Both the position numbers and the translations under genes were made by a program. From assembly GCA_024227975.1 (NCBI GenBank), contig JAAETV010000230.1, positions 1 to 9,524 on the forward strand: a DNA stretch of 9,524 bases, given 5' to 3'. Under the pieces are notes generated by a model, which saw only the letters and a list, made by a program, of their open reading frames with translations, had not been told where the DNA came from and ran no database searches. Shown in pieces: positions 6,696-9,524 of the stretch; the first letter of the stretch is position 1, and every line of letters starts with the position of its first letter. Origin of the DNA: Actinomycetes bacterium (lineage in GTDB: Bacteria > Actinomycetota > Acidimicrobiia > Acidimicrobiales > SZUA-35).

Positions 6696-6819
6696 ACACT
6701 GATCGGCTTCTGTGTGGATAGTCCCCCACCTGGTCGCCGGAATTGCCTACGGTTGGTGGAGCGGTTGGGACTGGAACGAGCGCGGCGTGACTCATAGCGG
6801 AGGTCGGACAGCAGTGGAT

Positions 6820-6824
6820 GGAGG
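6820..6824 (+). promoter_or_regulatory. Shine-Dalgarno site favouring a GTG start for the kinase
   Basis: GGAGG on the plus strand, 9 nt before GTG 6834. The downstream in-frame ATG codons at 6894 and 6903 have no usable Shine-Dalgarno sequence, so this site decides the start. Confidence 0.55.
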
Positions 6825-6833
6825 TCTTGTTCG

Positions 6834-9524
6834 GTGACGCCGGGAAACGGCGCCAGTGCGCCCAGAACTCGATTCCGCCACTCCATCATTGGCATGATCA
6901 GGATGCGGTTGATCGTGTTGGCAGTGGTTCCGGTGCTTGTCGCCGCTGTCTTGATAACGGCTGGGGCCCTGGTGACGGCCCAGCGCGCCGAGGACCGGAT
7001 CTCGGCCGCCGAGTCGGATCTAGCCTTCGACACAATCGCCGCAGGCCATGTCAGCCAAGCTCAGGCCATCACCTCGGGAGTCGATCGGTTCGTGATCGAG
7101 CGCTTCGACGACGCCATCGAATGGGGTCACGATGACGCTGTAGTCGACGCCATCGCTGCTGACTACGAACAGACCGAGACCATGGCCCAATGGTCCGTAG
7201 CCCTGATCGAGAGCCGGCTCGATGCCACCGATCAACTCGATGCATCCGGGCTGTCGGCCTCATACCTCGAGGCCAAGGTGAGCGGTTCTTCGACTCACCT
7301 TGGGGCTTTGTTCACCGACGGCAATGGCTACACCATTGGCGCCGTCGGAACCGGCGATGCCTTTGTCCACCGAGAACAGGACTGGTGGCAGGCAGCGTGG
7401 CGGAGCGGCGCCTACATCGGCCAGGGCGCTGCCGTTGACGGTACCGACCCCTCGTACATCCTGGCCATCAGGATCGATCACCCCGCGAACCGCAGGCCCC
7501 TGGGCGTGTTCCAGACGACGATCAACGGCTCGTTCATCCAAGCCATGGCCGACGCTGGCGCCGACCCCAGCCGCGGGGTCGAGATCACGGTTGTTGACCC
7601 TGGCGGTTTACCCGTGGCCCAGAGCGTCCAACCGTCGACCCCAACCAGAGGGACGGTCGATGGCGAGGAAGCGGTCTCGCTGACAATCGCCAGCAGCCAA
7701 CGGTCGGGGCCCATGGTCGGCGATGACTTCGTCGCGGGGTTTGCGACAACGTCTTCTCGCTACACCATCGAACGGCTCGGTGTCGATGTCACCGGAATCG
7801 AACTGGCGGCCGTGGTCGTGCAGCCATCATCGGTGGCACTGGCCCCCCTCGACGCCCTCAATCAGGTCGGCCCTGACCTGCGCTCGCAAGCCATAGTTTG
7901 GGCCCTGGCCCTGGCCGCCCTCGCTACGGCTGCCGCTGCTACCGCCTACCTGGCCGGCCGCTCGCTGTCACGCCGAATCGCCCAGCCGATCTCATATCTC
8001 TGCCACGAAGCTCACCGCATGGCCGACTCGGAGCTCCCGAAGCTGGTTACTGCCCTCCGCTCAACTGATGGGAGTGGCGAGCTTCCCGTCGTCGATCTGA
8101 TCGAAATCGAGGGCCACGGGGAGGTAGCCGAGCTGGCTGTCGCCTTCAACCGACTTCGATCAGCAACCGTCGAGCTGGCCGCCAGCCAGGCCATCGACCA
8201 CAGCAAGGAATTGGCCGGCCTGCTGGTGAACCTGGGCCGCCGCAACCAGCAACTGATTGGCCGTCAGCTCCGCTTCATCGACGAGCTGGAGCTGACGGAG
8301 TCAGATCCCGACGTCCTTCGCAATCTGTTCACGCTCGATCAGATGGCAACCAAGATGAGGCGCAATGCCGAGAATCTGCTGGTGTTGGCAGGGGAACGGG
8401 TATCACGAGGAGCTGGGCGCCCCCAGCGCATCGAAGATGTGCTGCGAGCTGCGACCAGCGAGGTCGAGGACTTCACTCGAGTCCAGATCACAACGGTGGA
8501 GCGAACCCTGATCCGTCCCGTCGTTGTCAGCGACCTGACCCACCTACTGGCCGAGCTGATCGAGAATGGAACCCGCTTCTCTCCGCACGACACCACGGTT
8601 GAGGTGATGGGCCGCCGTGACGCTGACGGAAGCTACACCATCTCTGTCCTCGACCTCGGGCCGGGGATGTCTCGCTCGAAACTGGCCGAAGCCAACAACA
8701 AGATCGTCCACCCCACCTACACCAGCGACACTCCAACCAGTCACCTCGGGCTCTTCGTGGTCGGCCGCCTAGCGGCTCGCCACCTGATCGACGCTCGGCT
8801 CATCGAATCGGCGATCAAGGGGACGATAGCGAAGGTGACGCTGCCGGCTGGATGTTTGACGCCGACCCCTCGTCCCAGTGGCGAGGTCCAGGGCAGTCGT
8901 TTGACGTCACAGGCCGATGCCGCAGCCCAGGAGGGTGCATCGTGGCCTCCCCCCATTCGGCGCCCGACCACCGGCCAGTTCCCGGCCATCGTTGTCGATG
9001 CGTTCTCCTTTGACCGCTCCGAACAAGACCTTGCCCCACACTCCTCGTTGAGCACCGAAGGTTCGACGGACATCGCCAGGGAAACCCAGGTCGACAGCGT
9101 CGGAGACAGCGTCGAAGAGGAAGCTGCCAGTACTGGGACTGCAGTTGAGCAGGACGGCGAGGCGGCTGCTGGAGAAGTAGGGGTTGAGCCAGAGGCAGCC
9201 ACCGAGCCAGTGAGCGAATCCGAGGCAGAGTCGGCCTCGGGAGCCGACGTCAAGACCGAGCTAGAGACGATCGCCGAGTCCGAACCGGAAGCCAACGCCG
9301 AACCAGAAGTAGAGGCCGAGCCAGAACTGGAAGCCGAGTCCGAGTCCTCGGACACCGCAACCGAACCAGAAGTAGAGGCCGAGCCAGAACTGGAAACTGA
9401 GTCCGAGTCCTCGGACACCGCAACCGAACCAGAAGTAGAGGCCGAGCCAGAACTGGAAGCCGAGTCCGACCCGAAAGCCAACGTCGAACCGGGAGCCGAG
9501 CCAGAACTGAAAGCCGAGCCCGAG
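6834..9524 (+). CDS. CvnA-type (conservon) membrane sensor histidine kinase, 3' end outside window
   Basis: 897 codons are seen with no stop before the right edge. A basic N-terminus (RTRFRHS) precedes TM1 (about 26-48). An extracytoplasmic region (about 49-350) follows, with a Cache-like stretch (FTDGNGYTIG, then D183-W-W-Q and GVFQTTI). TM2 is about 353-377 and HAMP about 378-445. The dimerisation region is of CvnA type: NLGRRNQQL (466-474), RQL..DELEL, then LFTLDQMATKMRRNAENLLVLAG in two blocks, LFTLDQMATK and MRRNAENLLVLAG. The ATPase domain has E574 and N578 (ELIENGTRFSP), D607-L-G-P-G611-M, and G639 in HLGLFVVGRLAARH. Family members that I recall have LDHxAT; here the His is Gln503. A Glu/Ala/Pro/Ser-rich tail (about 674 on) ends in 21-residue repeats. 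Start GTG 6834 is chosen for its Shine-Dalgarno sequence and the basic pre-TM segment; ATG 6894 would drop 20 residues. CvnA kinases usually sit with roadblock, DUF742 and GTPase genes, probably just beyond the edge. Confidence 0.9.
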   Translation, partial: MTPGNGASAPRTRFRHSIIGMIRMRLIVLAVVPVLVAAVLITAGALVTAQRAEDRISAAESDLAFDTIAAGHVSQAQAITSGVDRFVIERFDDAIEWGHDDAVVDAIAADYEQTETMAQWSVALIESRLDATDQLDASGLSASYLEAKVSGSSTHLGALFTDGNGYTIGAVGTGDAFVHREQDWWQAAWRSGAYIGQGAAVDGTDPSYILAIRIDHPANRRPLGVFQTTINGSFIQAMADAGADPSRGVEITVVDPGGLPVAQSVQPSTPTRGTVDGEEAVSLTIASSQRSGPMVGDDFVAGFATTSSRYTIERLGVDVTGIELAAVVVQPSSVALAPLDALNQVGPDLRSQAIVWALALAALATAAAATAYLAGRSLSRRIAQPISYLCHEAHRMADSELPKLVTALRSTDGSGELPVVDLIEIEGHGEVAELAVAFNRLRSATVELAASQAIDHSKELAGLLVNLGRRNQQLIGRQLRFIDELELTESDPDVLRNLFTLDQMATKMRRNAENLLVLAGERVSRGAGRPQRIEDVLRAATSEVEDFTRVQITTVERTLIRPVVVSDLTHLLAELIENGTRFSPHDTTVEVMGRRDADGSYTISVLDLGPGMSRSKLAEANNKIVHPTYTSDTPTSHLGLFVVGRLAARHLIDARLIESAIKGTIAKVTLPAGCLTPTPRPSGEVQGSRLTSQADAAAQEGASWPPPIRRPTTGQFPAIVVDAFSFDRSEQDLAPHSSLSTEGSTDIARETQVDSVGDSVEEEAASTGTAVEQDGEAAAGEVGVEPEAATEPVSESEAESASGADVKTELETIAESEPEANAEPEVEAEPELEAESESSDTATEPEVEAEPELETESESSDTATEPEVEAEPELEAESDPKANVEPGAEPELKAEPE
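9276..9488 (+). repeat. 63-bp in-frame tandem repeats in the kinase tail
   Basis: A 63-bp unit starts at 9300, 9363 and 9426. It codes for 21 residues: EPEVEAEPELEA followed by ESESSDTAT. Copies 1 and 2 are full and differ by two bases in one codon (GCC/ACT, Ala/Thr). Copy 3 matches copy 1 for about the first 44 nt, then diverges. The array is bracketed by two related 24-nt segments, 9276-9299 and 9462-9485 (coding ESEPEANA and ESDPKANV), so the variant module occurs at both ends. The near-identity of the copies indicates recent duplication or active slippage/recombination, and the unit length keeps the frame. Confidence 0.85.

Larger units (their letters stand above)
6602..6833. promoter_or_regulatory. 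Divergent control region between CoA-transferase and kinase genes
   Basis: This 232-nt gap separates the divergent starts at 6601 (minus) and 6834 (plus). It contains the dyad at 6675-6695. A weak candidate -10 for the CoA-transferase is CATACT on the minus strand (6631-6636), with no good -35 at standard spacing. I find no convincing promoter for the kinase. Confidence 0.4.

Noticed and set aside
6602..7033. A 144-codon N-terminal extension of the CoA-transferase
   Set aside because: A perfect AGGAGG sits 7 nt before ATG 6601, the CoA-transferase domain begins exactly there, and the extension is antisense to the kinase gene with no recognisable domain.
8741..9481. A 246-codon minus-strand frame rich in Ser/Gly/Ala
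   Set aside because: It lies wholly antisense to the kinase ATPase domain and acidic tail. Its low-complexity Ser-rich sequence is simply the reverse reading of the GAG/TCC repeat codons.
1..9524. tRNA, rRNA, CRISPR array, insertion sequence or attachment site
   Set aside because: I looked on both strands and saw no cloverleaf-like segment, no spaced identical repeats, no transposase or integrase motifs and no terminal inverted repeats flanking a gene.

Overview
The window is GC-rich, densely coded bacterial DNA. Its gene content suggests an actinobacterium, possibly of the Acidimicrobiia type. The indicators are a CvnA-type (conservon) sensor histidine kinase, a dodecin fused to an actinobacterial Usp-like domain, a double-length CaiB/BaiF CoA-transferase, and a CoA-pyrophosphatase-like NUDIX protein. 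The taxonomic call is inferred from these families; no rRNA or tRNA gene is present to confirm it. I saw no mobile element, CRISPR array or phage gene.

Layout from left to right. (1) 2-1173, plus strand: the end of a two-module VOC (glyoxalase/methylmalonyl-CoA-epimerase-like) protein overlaps a NUDIX hydrolase by 4 nt, as in an operon. (2) 1174-1380: a convergent gap with three short inverted repeats. (3) 2353-1381, minus strand: a small calcium-dodecin-type protein, then 4 nt later a 249-residue protein with its own dodecin domain followed by a Usp-like domain. (4) 2552-3313, plus strand: an enoyl-CoA hydratase/isomerase (crotonase) with both catalytic glutamates. (5) 6601-3324, minus strand: an 811-residue tandem CoA-transferase whose stop overlaps the start of an SMP-30/gluconolactonase-like protein (ATGA overlap). 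This pair converges on the crotonase with only 10 nt between stops. (6) 6602-6833: a divergent control region with a perfect 7-7-7 dyad. (7) 6834 to the right edge, plus strand: a membrane sensor kinase with an extracytoplasmic Cache-like domain, HAMP, a CvnA-type dimerisation region, an ATPase domain and a long acidic, repeat-bearing tail. It is open at the right edge.

How the genes may work together: the lactonase, CoA-transferase and crotonase could form a short catabolic route (lactone to hydroxy acid, acid to acyl-CoA, then beta-oxidation-type chemistry). This is inferred from family functions and adjacency; the substrate cannot be read from the sequence. The two dodecin proteins probably act together, perhaps as mixed dodecamers. 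The kinase probably begins a conservon (cvnA-B-C-D) cluster continuing past the right edge.

The points most worth a second look are the dodecin plus dodecin-Usp pair, the glutamine in the kinase where I expect the conserved family histidine (LDHxAT context), the kinase's 63-bp repeat array coding an acidic tail, and the dyad in the control region between kinase and CoA-transferase.
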